From: a virus
IMG/VR virus record: IMGVR_UViG_3300015192_000005
Coordinates: 1 to 33,324 of that record
Length of the DNA: 33,324 bases
Direction: 5' to 3' (one strand)
Shown here: positions 21,103 to 28,082 of the stretch, piece after piece
Layout: every line of letters starts with the position of its first letter
Numbering within the stretch: position 1 is the stretch's first letter
Notes under the pieces: model-generated
Seen by the model: only the letters and a program-made list of their open reading frames with translations
What the model was told of the DNA's origin: nothing
The model's database searches: none
Program-made: the position numbers and the translations under genes

Positions 21103-22090
21103 CACCCTCCGTCAATGCCTTCTGAACGCCCAACGCCATCCGCTCCAACTCGGGTGTCCAGAGCCCAGCCGGCTCAGCCTCTGCCCACACCGCGCGAAGA
21201 TCAGCGACGCTGGTCGCAGAGCGCACGCGGTCCACGTACGCGAGGTCGAGCGGGTCACACGCCGTCGGCAACCGCTCCTCCGACCGGCGCCACGCCCTGG
21301 CGGACTCACATAGCTCCGCAGCCCGCCAGCCCAGTTCCACCGGGACGCGGTAGAAGGTGGTCTCAGCAGTACCGACCAGGGCATGGGCCACCAGGGCGTC
21401 TGTCTGGCTCACGGCAGGCATGGGCACCCACGCGTCCCGCGCGTTGTCCCACCAGTGGGAGGCGTGCGCGTAACACGCAAGTTGGATCGTGATCTCGCAC
21501 CACGTCTTCCAGATGTTGCGCGCAGTCTTCAGGTCCTCTACGTGGTTACCCCACAGCGGCGAGTGCGCGACCCGATCGATGCGACCCACCAACTGGAACC
21601 GCGGGACATACACCACCGCCTCAATCAACGCGGGATCGATCGTGATCTGATGATCACGCAAGGCTTGGGCGTACGCCGCCGCGTCCGCGAGGTACCCCTC
21701 CGGACCGTGGATCGGCTGACCGCGGTCCACCGCCTCTGTGAAGTTGTGCAGCGCCGTGCCGCGGTGTGCGCCGTCACTCGCGCCGGCAGCCTCGCGAGCG
21801 CGCTCCGCGATGGCCTGGATAGCCTTGTCGTCCTCCCATGGCGTCGAGCAGGCAAGGGCGTACAGGCTCTCTCGAGCCGTGAGACCCTTCACCACGTTGC
21901 GCTGCTCCCACAAGTGCAGCGCCGCCATGTCAGAGATGGTCTTCGCGTACGTCGACACCCGCGAGCACTGCGCCCGCTGCCCCGTCTCCGGATCGACGAT
22001 CGAGTACCGGTGGTTGCCGTTGACGTACGGCGCGTTGCCGGACGGGCGAGCAGGTGGCCGGCCGAACGGGTCATCAGCGCTCACGGTCAT
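21077..22090 (-). CDS. Cas4/RecB-like PD-(D/E)XK nuclease
   Basis: The 337-residue protein starts at ATG 22090 (ATGA overlap). The nuclease core is ordered GTALHNFTEAVDRG (His ~115), LIEAVVYV (Glu ~157), LVGRIDRV (Asp ~172), VEDLKTA (Asp ~186, Lys ~188) and QLACYA (Gln ~203, Tyr ~207), the RecB/Cas4 arrangement. The four-Cys iron-sulfur cluster of true Cas4 is not evident. In actinophages such exonucleases sit with helicases and probably process DNA ends for replication and recombination; the SF2 helicase is three genes upstream. No CRISPR array is present. Confidence 0.8.
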   Translation of the reverse strand: MTVSADDPFGRPPARPSGNAPYVNGNHRYSIVDPETGQRAQCSRVSTYAKTISDMAALHLWEQRNVVKGLTARESLYALACSTPWEDDKAIQAIAERAREAAGASDGAHRGTALHNFTEAVDRGQPIHGPEGYLADAAAYAQALRDHQITIDPALIEAVVYVPRFQLVGRIDRVAHSPLWGNHVEDLKTARNIWKTWCEITIQLACYAHASHWWDNARDAWVPMPAVSQTDALVAHALVGTAETTFYRVPVELGWRAAELCESARAWRRSEERLPTACDPLDLAYVDRVRSATSVADLRAVWAEAEPAGLWTPELERMALGVQKALTEGVANLLGSE

Positions 22091-22524
22091 GCGTCTACCC
22101 CCCAGTGCCGCAACGCGAGCTTGCGGGTGAGCTGCTCGACCAGGCCACGCGCGAGGCCGGACTGGTCGAGCTGGGTCACGAACAGGAGCACCTCGTCTGC
22201 CACCTCGTCCGTGCTGGCCGGGTAGGACTCGGGACAGGGGCCGCCGTTCGAGACGTCCCGCACTCGGGTCGCCTCTGCCAAGCCAGCACGGACCTGTGTG
22301 ATCCGGTCACCACCGGGCAGGACGGGTGGGGGCGCGTACAGCAGTGGGTGGCCTTCCTCGTCGGTCGAGTGCACGGAGAACTCGAGCAGGTGCATCCGGT
22401 CACGGTGCTCGAGGTACACCTCGTCCTTCCACGCCTGGATGTCCCCCCACGAGGACGTGGTCAGCTTGGCCACCTCTGCGCCCGTCCGCCGATCCCCGAT
22501 CCGAGCATGATGCATCGGGCTCAT
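22087..22524 (-). CDS. Hypothetical protein, 145 residues
   Basis: It starts at ATG 22524 (ATGA overlap; GGTGGGGAC upstream). A beta-rich N-terminal half (WGDIQAWKDEVYLEHRDRMH, LLEFSVHSTDEEGHPLLYAP) precedes a helical C-terminus (STDEVADEVLLFVTQLDQSG, LVEQLTRKLALRHWG). It lies between nuclease and helicase genes, suggesting DNA metabolism. No family recognised. Confidence 0.65.
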   Translation of the reverse strand: MSPMHHARIGDRRTGAEVAKLTTSSWGDIQAWKDEVYLEHRDRMHLLEFSVHSTDEEGHPLLYAPPPVLPGGDRITQVRAGLAEATRVRDVSNGGPCPESYPASTDEVADEVLLFVTQLDQSGLARGLVEQLTRKLALRHWGVDA

Positions 22525-22769
22525 GTCCCCACCTTCTCTACTACTAACGCGCACCCCACCGCATCCCAACCGGTCACCCGGTAGATCACGTCCTCGCCTT
22601 GCGGGTCTACGCCAACGTTGATGTGACTACGTGTGATGAATAGCCGATCCGGGTCAGATGCCTGGGTCACGTTGAGACTAACGAGACTCCGTTGAGGCGC
22701 TTGCACAACCGTTATTCGATGAGTCGTAAGGATGATCGGGTCACTCGTTGATCCGCTGATCGGGCTCAT
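22521..22769 (-). CDS. Hypothetical beta-rich protein, 82 residues
   Basis: It starts at ATG 22769, 7 nt after GGGAGGGG; the frame also opens at TTG 22775. The sequence is dominated by predicted strands (PIILTTHRITVVQAPQRSLV, LFITRSHINVGVD, DVIYRVTGWDAVGCALVVEK). Its first four codons match those of the downstream gene (MSP plus I/M), perhaps by chance. No family recognised. Confidence 0.6.
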   Translation of the reverse strand: MSPISGSTSDPIILTTHRITVVQAPQRSLVSLNVTQASDPDRLFITRSHINVGVDPQGEDVIYRVTGWDAVGCALVVEKVGT

Positions 22770-22771
22770 GG

Positions 22772-24607
22772 TCAATCCCCTCCCTTCGCGAAGTGCGCCA
22801 CGATGGGGTCAACGCGGCGGGTTGCCTGCATGACGTCGATAAGGTCCGCGATCGGGCCCATCTTGCGCGCGTCCGCAGGGACAGTGATCCCGAGTTGGCG
22901 AGCAAGCGTGCGGATCTTGTCCGTGGGGGGCGAGTTCCGCCAACCAGCCTTCCGGTCCTTGCGGATCGACAGCGGCGGAGTCATCTCATCGACAAGGTCT
23001 TCACCCCACGCGAACGCCATGCTTAGCGGCAGCGCACAGTGCTCCGTACGCTCACCGCGCTTGCCGTTGACGTCGTCTCGATAGTCCTGGGTGCACCAGT
23101 AGAGATCCCACGTCCCGGGGGTGACGTCGGGGCCGACGGCCGGCGAGATGAACACGTACACCGAGCCCCTACCGGCGCCGGCGGGCACGAAGTACGCGCC
23201 GGCGGCCGTGCGCTGCCAGACCAGCCGCGAGGTCGCAGACAGCGGGTCAAAGTCGACCACCTCGACCGGACCACGGTGCACCAGCCTGCCAACGTCCTCG
23301 CCGGCCTCGCGCTCCTGGAGCCCCAACTCGTCCTCGAGGTCGATCAAGGAGACGTCGTCGCGGTACTCGATCACCTGCTCGCTGAGGTCGACCAGCGACG
23401 CCAGCCCGTGCACGTTGGAGGCGCCCACCGCGTCCAGGATGAGGCAATCCTGGCCGTCATACTCGAGCGTGTCGTCCGGGCGGACACCACGACCAACGCA
23501 CTGGGTGTAGAGCACCTTCGAGCGGGTGGGCCGCGCCATCACGATGCAGGACACGCGCGGCGCGTCGAAACCCTCCGTCAACAGCGTCGGGTTGCAGACC
23601 ACCGTGGTCGTGCCGTCCATCAGGCGGGCGACCACGGCGGCGCGCTCCGTCTCCGGCGTGAGGTACGACAACGACTCCGCCTTGATACCCACCTCAGCGA
23701 AAGCCTCCGCGAACGCCTCCGCAGAGGCGATGGTCGGCGCGAAGAGGATCCCGGAGCGCAGACGACCAGGGCGCATCGGGTCTTGCGCGTGCTCGAGATA
23801 CGCCTTCGCCACGATCTCCGGCGCCAACGACTTCTCCAGGGCGGCGCCAAGCGACCCGCGCTCGAAGTCACCACCGGAGCGCTTCACGTCCTTGAGGTCA
23901 AGGTCCGGGATCTCGATGCGCTTCCCGCGCGGCGGGATGAGGTACCGGTGACGCACCCCCCAGGAGATGTCCTTCTGGTCGGAGACCTTCTGCCACACCT
24001 CAGAGAGTTTCTGGTTGTCACCGCGCGCCAGCGTCGCCGTGAAGCCTGCCACCAGCGGAGCGTTCGCCGCGCACGTGGGGGTCGGGCAGTGCGTCGGCGC
24101 TCCCGGATCGGAGCCCTGGTCGGCTGCGACCGCCTCGCGCGCCTGCGTGCACTCGTCGCACCAGGACGCGTAGGCACCGTAGTGCGTGAGGATGTTGCGG
24201 TACGTCGGGGCGATGGACCGATGGCACTCGTCGATCACGATCAACCCGACGTTGCGGATCATCTTGCGCCGCCGCTCCGTGCGCAAGGACTGCACGCTCA
24301 CCACGATCACCCGACGCAACACCTCGTTGCGGGTACCCTTCACGATCCCGTACGGGAGGCTGGGGGCCAGCCAGCGGAGTTTCTTCACGGTCTGACCGAT
24401 CAGCTCATCGGTGTGCACCAGGACGATTGCGCGCTTCCCCGGGTTCTCCTCAAGGAAGCGCGCAATCACGTGAACCAGTACGACCGTCTTCCCCAGGCCG
24501 GTCGCGTGTACCACGGCGCAACGACGCAAGCCAGCGGCCCAGTCAGCGAAGAGGTTGTCCTCTGCGTTGCGTTGGTACTCACGCGGGACCAGGAGCGCCG
24601 TGGTCAC
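22772..24607 (-). CDS. SF2 DNA/RNA helicase (DECH box) with a zinc-finger-like insertion
   Basis: The 611-residue protein starts at GTG 24607 (GTGA overlap). Motifs in order: P-R-x-YQ (Q motif, ~8-12), Walker A ATGLGKT (35-41), VIDECH (124-129), FTATL (189-193), TLLTEGFDAP (341-350, motif V) and QCVGRGVR (369-376, motif VI). This is the RecG/UvrB/SSL2-type restriction-helicase layout. Between motifs II and III, C150, C153, C174 and C179 (CDEC and CPTPTC) could bind zinc. The C-terminal ~200 residues form an unfamiliar domain. It probably unwinds DNA for replication or recombination with the Cas4-like nuclease. Confidence 0.85.
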   Translation of the reverse strand: MTTALLVPREYQRNAEDNLFADWAAGLRRCAVVHATGLGKTVVLVHVIARFLEENPGKRAIVLVHTDELIGQTVKKLRWLAPSLPYGIVKGTRNEVLRRVIVVSVQSLRTERRRKMIRNVGLIVIDECHRSIAPTYRNILTHYGAYASWCDECTQAREAVAADQGSDPGAPTHCPTPTCAANAPLVAGFTATLARGDNQKLSEVWQKVSDQKDISWGVRHRYLIPPRGKRIEIPDLDLKDVKRSGGDFERGSLGAALEKSLAPEIVAKAYLEHAQDPMRPGRLRSGILFAPTIASAEAFAEAFAEVGIKAESLSYLTPETERAAVVARLMDGTTTVVCNPTLLTEGFDAPRVSCIVMARPTRSKVLYTQCVGRGVRPDDTLEYDGQDCLILDAVGASNVHGLASLVDLSEQVIEYRDDVSLIDLEDELGLQEREAGEDVGRLVHRGPVEVVDFDPLSATSRLVWQRTAAGAYFVPAGAGRGSVYVFISPAVGPDVTPGTWDLYWCTQDYRDDVNGKRGERTEHCALPLSMAFAWGEDLVDEMTPPLSIRKDRKAGWRNSPPTDKIRTLARQLGITVPADARKMGPIADLIDVMQATRRVDPIVAHFAKGGD

Positions 24608-25029
24608 GACATCGCTGCCTTCGCGACCACCAGGACGACGCGCTGGACCGCCTCGAGCCGGACGGCCGCGTCCTCCACTGCGATACAGAGCGCTGAGTCG
24701 TGGTCCGGGTGGTCCTCCGCGGCGTCGTGCACGATCTCTGCGGTATCCGCTGCGATCCTCGCCTCATCCAGGAGCGTCACCAGCGTGTCCGTGAGCCACA
24801 TGGGAGCGCCGGCAGGGTCGCCACCGCCAGCGATGAAGCGCTTACCGCCGTCGCCGATAGCATTGACGACCTCACGGACCACATCGAGGTAAACGAACGC
24901 CGCGTGACTCGCCAGGCACAGCGACTGGTCGTGCTCCTGGGTCATGTCGTGCATAGTGACCAGGATGTCGCGCTGCTCTATCGCCTCATCCACCACTGAG
25001 GTCAAGGCATCAACCAACCAGTGCCCCAT
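24604..25029 (-). CDS. Hypothetical helical protein, 141 residues
   Basis: ATG 25029 overlaps the previous stop (TGATG); a GTG at 25035 is an alternative. Two halves look alike: a helix with DALTSVVDEAIEQRDILVTM and DQSLCLASHAAFVYLDVVRE, then DTLVTLLDEARIAADTAEIV and DSALCIAVEDAAVRLEAVQR. This is an internal duplication of a helical unit with a D-S-(A/L)-LC-(I/L)-A core. Function unknown; the next gene is the helicase. Confidence 0.65.
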   Translation of the reverse strand: MGHWLVDALTSVVDEAIEQRDILVTMHDMTQEHDQSLCLASHAAFVYLDVVREVVNAIGDGGKRFIAGGGDPAGAPMWLTDTLVTLLDEARIAADTAEIVHDAAEDHPDHDSALCIAVEDAAVRLEAVQRVVLVVAKAAMS

Positions 25030-25325
25030 CACCACACCCGACCCGTCTTACGCACCTTGTCAACGTCCAGGGCCGGCGGGGGGAGGACACCGTCAACGTT
25101 GGTGACCTCGTCCTCGGTGTCCGCGATCACGGTCTGAGCGGTCTCGACCCGAATCAGGTGGTATGGACAATCGCCATGCGAACTACGCTGGAACGAGGTC
25201 TGCGCCTCGCTTATAGTCCTGAACATCCCCCAGTTAAACCACGCACCACTCGTCGCACTGAGATACACGACCAGGTACTCCGTGCTCGCCGGAGGGGGGA
25301 CGTACGGGCTGGGCTCGAAAGACAT
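25029..25325 (-). CDS. Hypothetical protein, 98 residues
   Basis: It starts at ATG 25325, 3 nt after the previous stop, with GAGAGTGAG upstream. The product has an N-terminal Pro-rich stretch, strands EYLVVYLSATSGAWFNWGMF and HLIRVETAQTVIADTEDEV, and a basic tail. A small alpha/beta domain is likely (strand, helix with TISEAQTSFQRS, strand). No family recognised. Confidence 0.6.
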   Translation of the reverse strand: MSFEPSPYVPPPASTEYLVVYLSATSGAWFNWGMFRTISEAQTSFQRSSHGDCPYHLIRVETAQTVIADTEDEVTNVDGVLPPPALDVDKVRKTGRVW

Positions 25326-25327
25326 GA

Positions 25328-25585
25328 CTACTCACTCTCTACGGTTGCGCCGTACGGGAAGTACACGGATGTGGCGTTGCCGTAGGAGTCGAGGCCGATC
25401 TCAAGGCCGAACATTTTGATCGTGTCGACCGCGACCCTGCTCCCCGTGACCGCAACGGCGTTGACCTCCGCGGAGAGCAACCCCGCGACGTGCTCCGTGA
25501 TCACGTCAATCTTCTTGTGAGACGACTTCGGCAGGGTCGCCTCAAGGAACTCCTTGAACGCCTCGAGCGCATCCTTATCGGTCAT
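25328..25585 (-). CDS. Small protein heading the nuclease/helicase operon
   Basis: The 85-residue product starts at ATG 25585, exactly 6 nt after the -10 at 25592-25597, so translation is predicted to be leaderless. The N-terminal helix (KDALEAFKEFLEATLPKSSH) is followed by strands (VNAVAVTGSRVAVDTIKMFG, ATSVYFPYGATVESE). It is the first of seven genes running to 21077. No family recognised. Confidence 0.65.
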   Translation of the reverse strand: MTDKDALEAFKEFLEATLPKSSHKKIDVITEHVAGLLSAEVNAVAVTGSRVAVDTIKMFGLEIGLDSYGNATSVYFPYGATVESE

Positions 25586-25591
25586 GGCCCA

Positions 25592-25620
25592 ACCGTACTA
25601 GGCACCTATTAGGTTGTCAA
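25592..25620 (-). promoter_or_regulatory. Leaderless promoter-operator of the nuclease/helicase operon
   Basis: Consensus -35 TTGACA (25620-25615), a 17-nt spacer made of the palindrome ACCTAATAGGT (25614-25604) plus GCCTAG, and TACGGT (25597-25592). Six bases separate it from ATG 25585. The TTGACA overlaps the stop codon of the gene ending at 25617. Confidence 0.85.
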
Positions 25621-25772
25621 CGCTGAGGGAGCCAGCAACCCGGATAAGGCCCAGATGTCATGCGCCAGAACAGGTCAGCCATGTGCGCGGACCTCGAGGC
25701 GCCGACCCGCTCGCACTTGACGTTGTAGCGGGTGGCACGGAAGAGCCGACGACGAACACGGGCCCTACTCAT
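25617..25772 (-). CDS. Small basic protein, 51 residues
   Basis: It starts at ATG 25772 (ATGA overlap; GGAGGACAAG upstream). The sequence is Arg-rich (SRARVRRRLFRATRYNVK) with C20 and C46 and ends PGCWLPQR. Nucleic acid binding is possible from charge alone. It is the second gene of a two-gene unit with the winged-helix gene. Unrecognised family. Confidence 0.55.
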   Translation of the reverse strand: MSRARVRRRLFRATRYNVKCERVGASRSAHMADLFWRMTSGPYPGCWLPQR

Positions 25773-26077
25773 GTCTTGTCCTCCACGCTCAACGCGGAAA
25801 GGGCGGCCTGTCCATCGTGGGTGAGCACCCACCGCCGCCGGTGAGACACCGAGGCCGGCGGGCGAGGGAGGAGCGCGACCAGCCCGGCCAACTCCAATGT
25901 GCGCATGTCGGCAGTGACGAACGCCGACCCACGGCCGGGAGCGGGACGGGTCACGACAGAGACCGCGTGCCACGTGGCCTGCACGCGGTTATACGTGTTC
26001 TCCCTCGTGACCCTGCCGTCGCGGACAGCGCGAAGGATGTCGACCTGTCTCGAGGTCAACCCGGTGGATGCAGTCAT
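25769..26077 (-). CDS. Winged-helix DNA-binding protein
   Basis: The 102-residue product starts at ATG 26077, 6 nt after its -10 (leaderless). The fold reads SRQVDILRAVRDGRVT (helix 1), ENTYNRVQATWH, then VTADMRTLELAGLVAL (recognition-type helix) and a wing with RRRWVLTHDGQAALSAL, as in MarR/PadR-like small regulators. A regulatory role within the right arm is likely; targets unknown. Confidence 0.7.
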   Translation of the reverse strand: MTASTGLTSRQVDILRAVRDGRVTRENTYNRVQATWHAVSVVTRPAPGRGSAFVTADMRTLELAGLVALLPRPPASVSHRRRWVLTHDGQAALSALSVEDKT

Positions 26078-26083
26078 GACCCA

Positions 26084-26112
26084 ACCGTACTAGGAACCTG
26101 TTAGCCCGTCAA
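26084..26112 (-). promoter_or_regulatory. Leaderless promoter-operator of the winged-helix gene
   Basis: TTGACG, then GGCTAACAGGT (26106-26096) plus TCCTAG as a 17-nt spacer, then TACGGT; 6 nt to ATG 26077. The operator matches ACCTANTAGGT at 8 of 11 positions. The element lies over the last codons of the gene ending at 26090. Confidence 0.75.
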
Positions 26113-26377
26113 CGGTGAACATAGACGCCAGGACCGCCATGACCAGGCCCATGTCCGCATCGTCCCGATCGGGTGGACGGGAGGCAGTCACCGCATCGCT
26201 GATCGACCGGTCAGACCACGCCATCGAGCCATTGAGCTCAAGCTGGAACGAGCGCACGGGACCACCGAGGTCGAGGACCGCGAGGACCACCCACGTCGTG
26301 CCGTCCGGCGCCTTCACCGCGTCGCCCGGCTGGATGCGGTCCCAGGTGGTCGGCCACCACTCCTGGTCGGTGCTCAC
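26090..26377 (-). CDS. Hypothetical protein, 95 residues
   Basis: It starts at GTG 26377, 3 nt after the endolysin stop, without an obvious ribosome binding site, so coupled translation is likely. The core IQPGDAVKAPDGTTWVVLAV is a short SH3-like beta pattern, followed by SFQLELNGSMAWSDRSISDA and a C-terminal hydrophobic helix. No family recognised; its place suggests co-expression with the endolysin. Confidence 0.6.
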   Translation of the reverse strand: MSTDQEWWPTTWDRIQPGDAVKAPDGTTWVVLAVLDLGGPVRSFQLELNGSMAWSDRSISDAVTASRPPDRDDADMGLVMAVLASMFTVDGLTGS

Positions 26378-26380
26378 GGG

Positions 26381-27271
26381 CTAGGGCTTCGGGGCCGGCG
26401 GGACGGCCAGGGAACCGAGGACGGTGCGGAGTGCCTCCGCCAACGTGGCCACGTCCACGGGTGACTGGCCAGCGAGGGCGAGGGATGCCAGCGTGCTGTT
26501 GAGTGCCTTGACCCCGTTCCCGAGGTCGGTAAGTACCTGGTTGGTCCTGCGCATCTCGTCCAGGGTCGCCCATGCGGCCTGGTTGGTACCCATGACCCAA
26601 TCAGCGGCAGAGAACCTCGCACCCTTGCCGTTGTCCAGGATATCGGTCCAGTTCATCATGTCCCCTACGGTGAGTAGCTGAAGAAACTCGTTATACGGCA
26701 TCCGTACAGCATTGAAGTCGACCAGGCCACCGCCGTACGGATGATTGTCCGCGTACTGCCACACCACCGGTGTCACGCCACCGTACGGAGCCCAGCCAGG
26801 ACCGTCGTCGCGGTACGTCGCGTAGTTCGAGGACACGAGGTGTAGCCCGTTCGCCTCCAACGGTCGGAGGTCGGGACTGCCCATGTTGCCCTGCCAGTAC
26901 CAGTGCGGGATGTACGCGAGGTTGACCCGACCACCGAGCAAACGGTACGCATCGGCGAACGCGTTGATGTTGTTCACGGTGAGCGGTCGGTTGTACCCGG
27001 TGTTGCCGGCCACGTCCTCAGCGTCGATCATTAGCGGGACGTCCGGCCCGACGTGGGAGAAGCAGAACTGGGCTTGCGCTGTCTCGGTACCGTAGTTGAG
27101 CCAGTGATACCCGATGAACGTGGCGCCGACGCGGGCCGCCTCCGCCTTATAGAAGGCGTACAGCGGGTCGACCACCGAGCGGGACAACGTCGCCCGAGCG
27201 CACACGACCAGGGTATTCGGCTCGAGCGTCACGTGCACGTAGGAGTCAAGGTCCGGATAGAAGAAGGTCAC
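26381..27271 (-). CDS. Endolysin, glycoside hydrolase family 25 (muramidase)
   Basis: The 296-residue enzyme would cleave N-acetylmuramic acid linkages in peptidoglycan. The GH25 barrel shows YPDLDSYV at the N-terminus, FIGYHWLNYG (~52-61), the catalytic pair in MIDAEDV (D83, E85), NLAYIPHWYWQ and VVWQYAD. Residues ~235-296 form a helical tail (TLDEMRRTNQVLTDLGNGVK, LAEALRTVLG) without a standard wall-binding motif. The start is GTG 27271 behind GAGGGGG. It has no signal peptide, so release depends on the holin at 11519, which lies on the opposite strand 15 kb away. Confidence 0.85.
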   Translation of the reverse strand: MTFFYPDLDSYVHVTLEPNTLVVCARATLSRSVVDPLYAFYKAEAARVGATFIGYHWLNYGTETAQAQFCFSHVGPDVPLMIDAEDVAGNTGYNRPLTVNNINAFADAYRLLGGRVNLAYIPHWYWQGNMGSPDLRPLEANGLHLVSSNYATYRDDGPGWAPYGGVTPVVWQYADNHPYGGGLVDFNAVRMPYNEFLQLLTVGDMMNWTDILDNGKGARFSAADWVMGTNQAAWATLDEMRRTNQVLTDLGNGVKALNSTLASLALAGQSPVDVATLAEALRTVLGSLAVPPAPKP

Positions 27272-27398
27272 GGGACGGCCCCCTCGAGGTCATATGCCCA
27301 GGTCGAGCATAGTCCGGACAGCCTCGAGCATGGATGATGACCAGCCGGCCGTCCTTCGCGACCTTCTCCACCGCGCGACAGCAGATGCAGCGGATCAC
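27246..27398 (-). CDS. 50-residue Cys-rich protein overlapping the endolysin start
   Basis: GTG 27398 overlaps the preceding stop (GTGA) and the frame runs to TGA 27246-27248, inside the first codons of the endolysin gene. It reads IRCICCRAVEKVAKDGRLVI, then IHARGCPDYARPGH, with three cysteines at the start and one at residue 27, suggesting a small metal-binding fold. It fills what would otherwise be the only 120-nt gap in this operon, and the overlap style matches its neighbours. Confidence 0.55.
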   Translation of the reverse strand: MIRCICCRAVEKVAKDGRLVIIHARGCPDYARPGHMTSRGPSRDLLLSGP

Positions 27399-27688
27399 GT
27401 CGGCCACTCAGACCGACAGATGTCGCACAGCCCTGCGTAATTCGGGTTGTCGGCTAGCAACGGCGAGGGCAAGCCAACGTCCGGGTGGTCGATCATCATG
27501 CGGGTGTGCGCCAGCGTGTTGTCATGGCGGTACAGGTCACCGGAGACCCATGACCACACACGGTCAAACCGGTCAAGGATGTCCGGGTGATCCGCAGCAT
27601 CCTGCTCCGCCATCACCTGACGCAACGCCACCCACTCATCCATGATCCGAGCAACTGGGTTGCTGGGTACTGTCTCCGGCTGCATCAT
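27395..27688 (-). CDS. Hypothetical protein with C-terminal CxxC, 97 residues
   Basis: It starts at ATG 27688 behind GAGAGGGGAG. Helical throughout (ARIMDEWVALRQVMAEQDAA, DILDRFDRVWSWVSGD, NTLAHTRMMI), it ends with YAGLCDICRSEWPT. The start lies 53 nt inside the preceding gene. Function unknown. Confidence 0.6.
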   Translation of the reverse strand: MMQPETVPSNPVARIMDEWVALRQVMAEQDAADHPDILDRFDRVWSWVSGDLYRHDNTLAHTRMMIDHPDVGLPSPLLADNPNYAGLCDICRSEWPT

Positions 27689-28004
27689 GACTCCCCTCTC
27701 GCGTGTCGAAGACGTGGTGCTTTCGCGTGGCGCGGCGGGGAGCAACTCCATGCGCAACGTGCTCTCCGGCTGTGTCGCCGAGCTCACGCCGCGCGGCGTG
27801 CTCACGCGCGTGTCGGTGGAGATCGGCAAGGTCGGCCATGTCCAGGCTCAGTGTCGCCGCGCGTTCCATGCCGGCGAGGTAGGTCTGCTGATAGGTGATG
27901 CGGTAGCGGTCGGCAGCCGTGGGCCGCCGGAGCGCCAACAAGCGGGCAAGGTGCTCTCGCTCACTCTTGATGTGTCGCACCAGTGGGTGCGTACCCTCGG
28001 TCAT
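27636..28004 (-). CDS. Hypothetical basic protein from a leaderless promoter
   Basis: The 122-residue product starts at ATG 28004, 6 nt after the -10 TAGGCT. Residues ~8-70 are helical and charged (LVRHIKSEREHLARLLALRR, YQQTYLAGMERAATLSLDMA). The C-terminus is low-complexity (DTREGSHDAAGDSTQQPS) where it overlaps the next gene, so this end may be little constrained. First gene of the endolysin operon. No family recognised. Confidence 0.55.
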   Translation of the reverse strand: MTEGTHPLVRHIKSEREHLARLLALRRPTAADRYRITYQQTYLAGMERAATLSLDMADLADLHRHAREHAARRELGDTAGEHVAHGVAPRRATRKHHVFDTREGSHDAAGDSTQQPSCSDHG

Positions 28005-28010
28005 GGGGCA

Positions 28011-28044
28011 AGCCTACCAGAAACCTAGTAGGTACTGCTACCGT
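28011..28044. promoter_or_regulatory. Divergent promoters sharing one operator
   Basis: Palindrome ACCTAGTAGGT (28023-28033) is flanked by a minus-strand -10 (TAGGCT, 28016-28011; 6 nt to ATG 28004) and a plus-strand -10 (TACCGT, 28039-28044; towards the gene at 28083). The gaps to the palindrome are 6 and 5 nt. Neither direction has a good -35, and the operator takes its place. Confidence 0.65.
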
Positions 28045-28082
28045 ACGTGGGATGACGGGACACTCAGTGAGGGGACATATAG

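Noticed and set aside
21077-22090. Cas4 similarity taken as evidence of a CRISPR system
   Set aside because: No repeat-spacer array or other cas gene is present; phage Cas4/RecB-like nucleases commonly work in recombination.
22521-22775. TTG start at 22775 for the 82-residue gene
   Set aside because: ATG 22769 has a better spacing (7 nt) to GGGAGGGG.
23039-24892. Very long open frame (617 codons) on the plus strand opposite the helicase gene
   Set aside because: It is antisense to a helicase with all SF2 motifs, is Arg/His-rich as expected for a GC-rich shadow frame, and has no ribosome binding site or recognisable domain.
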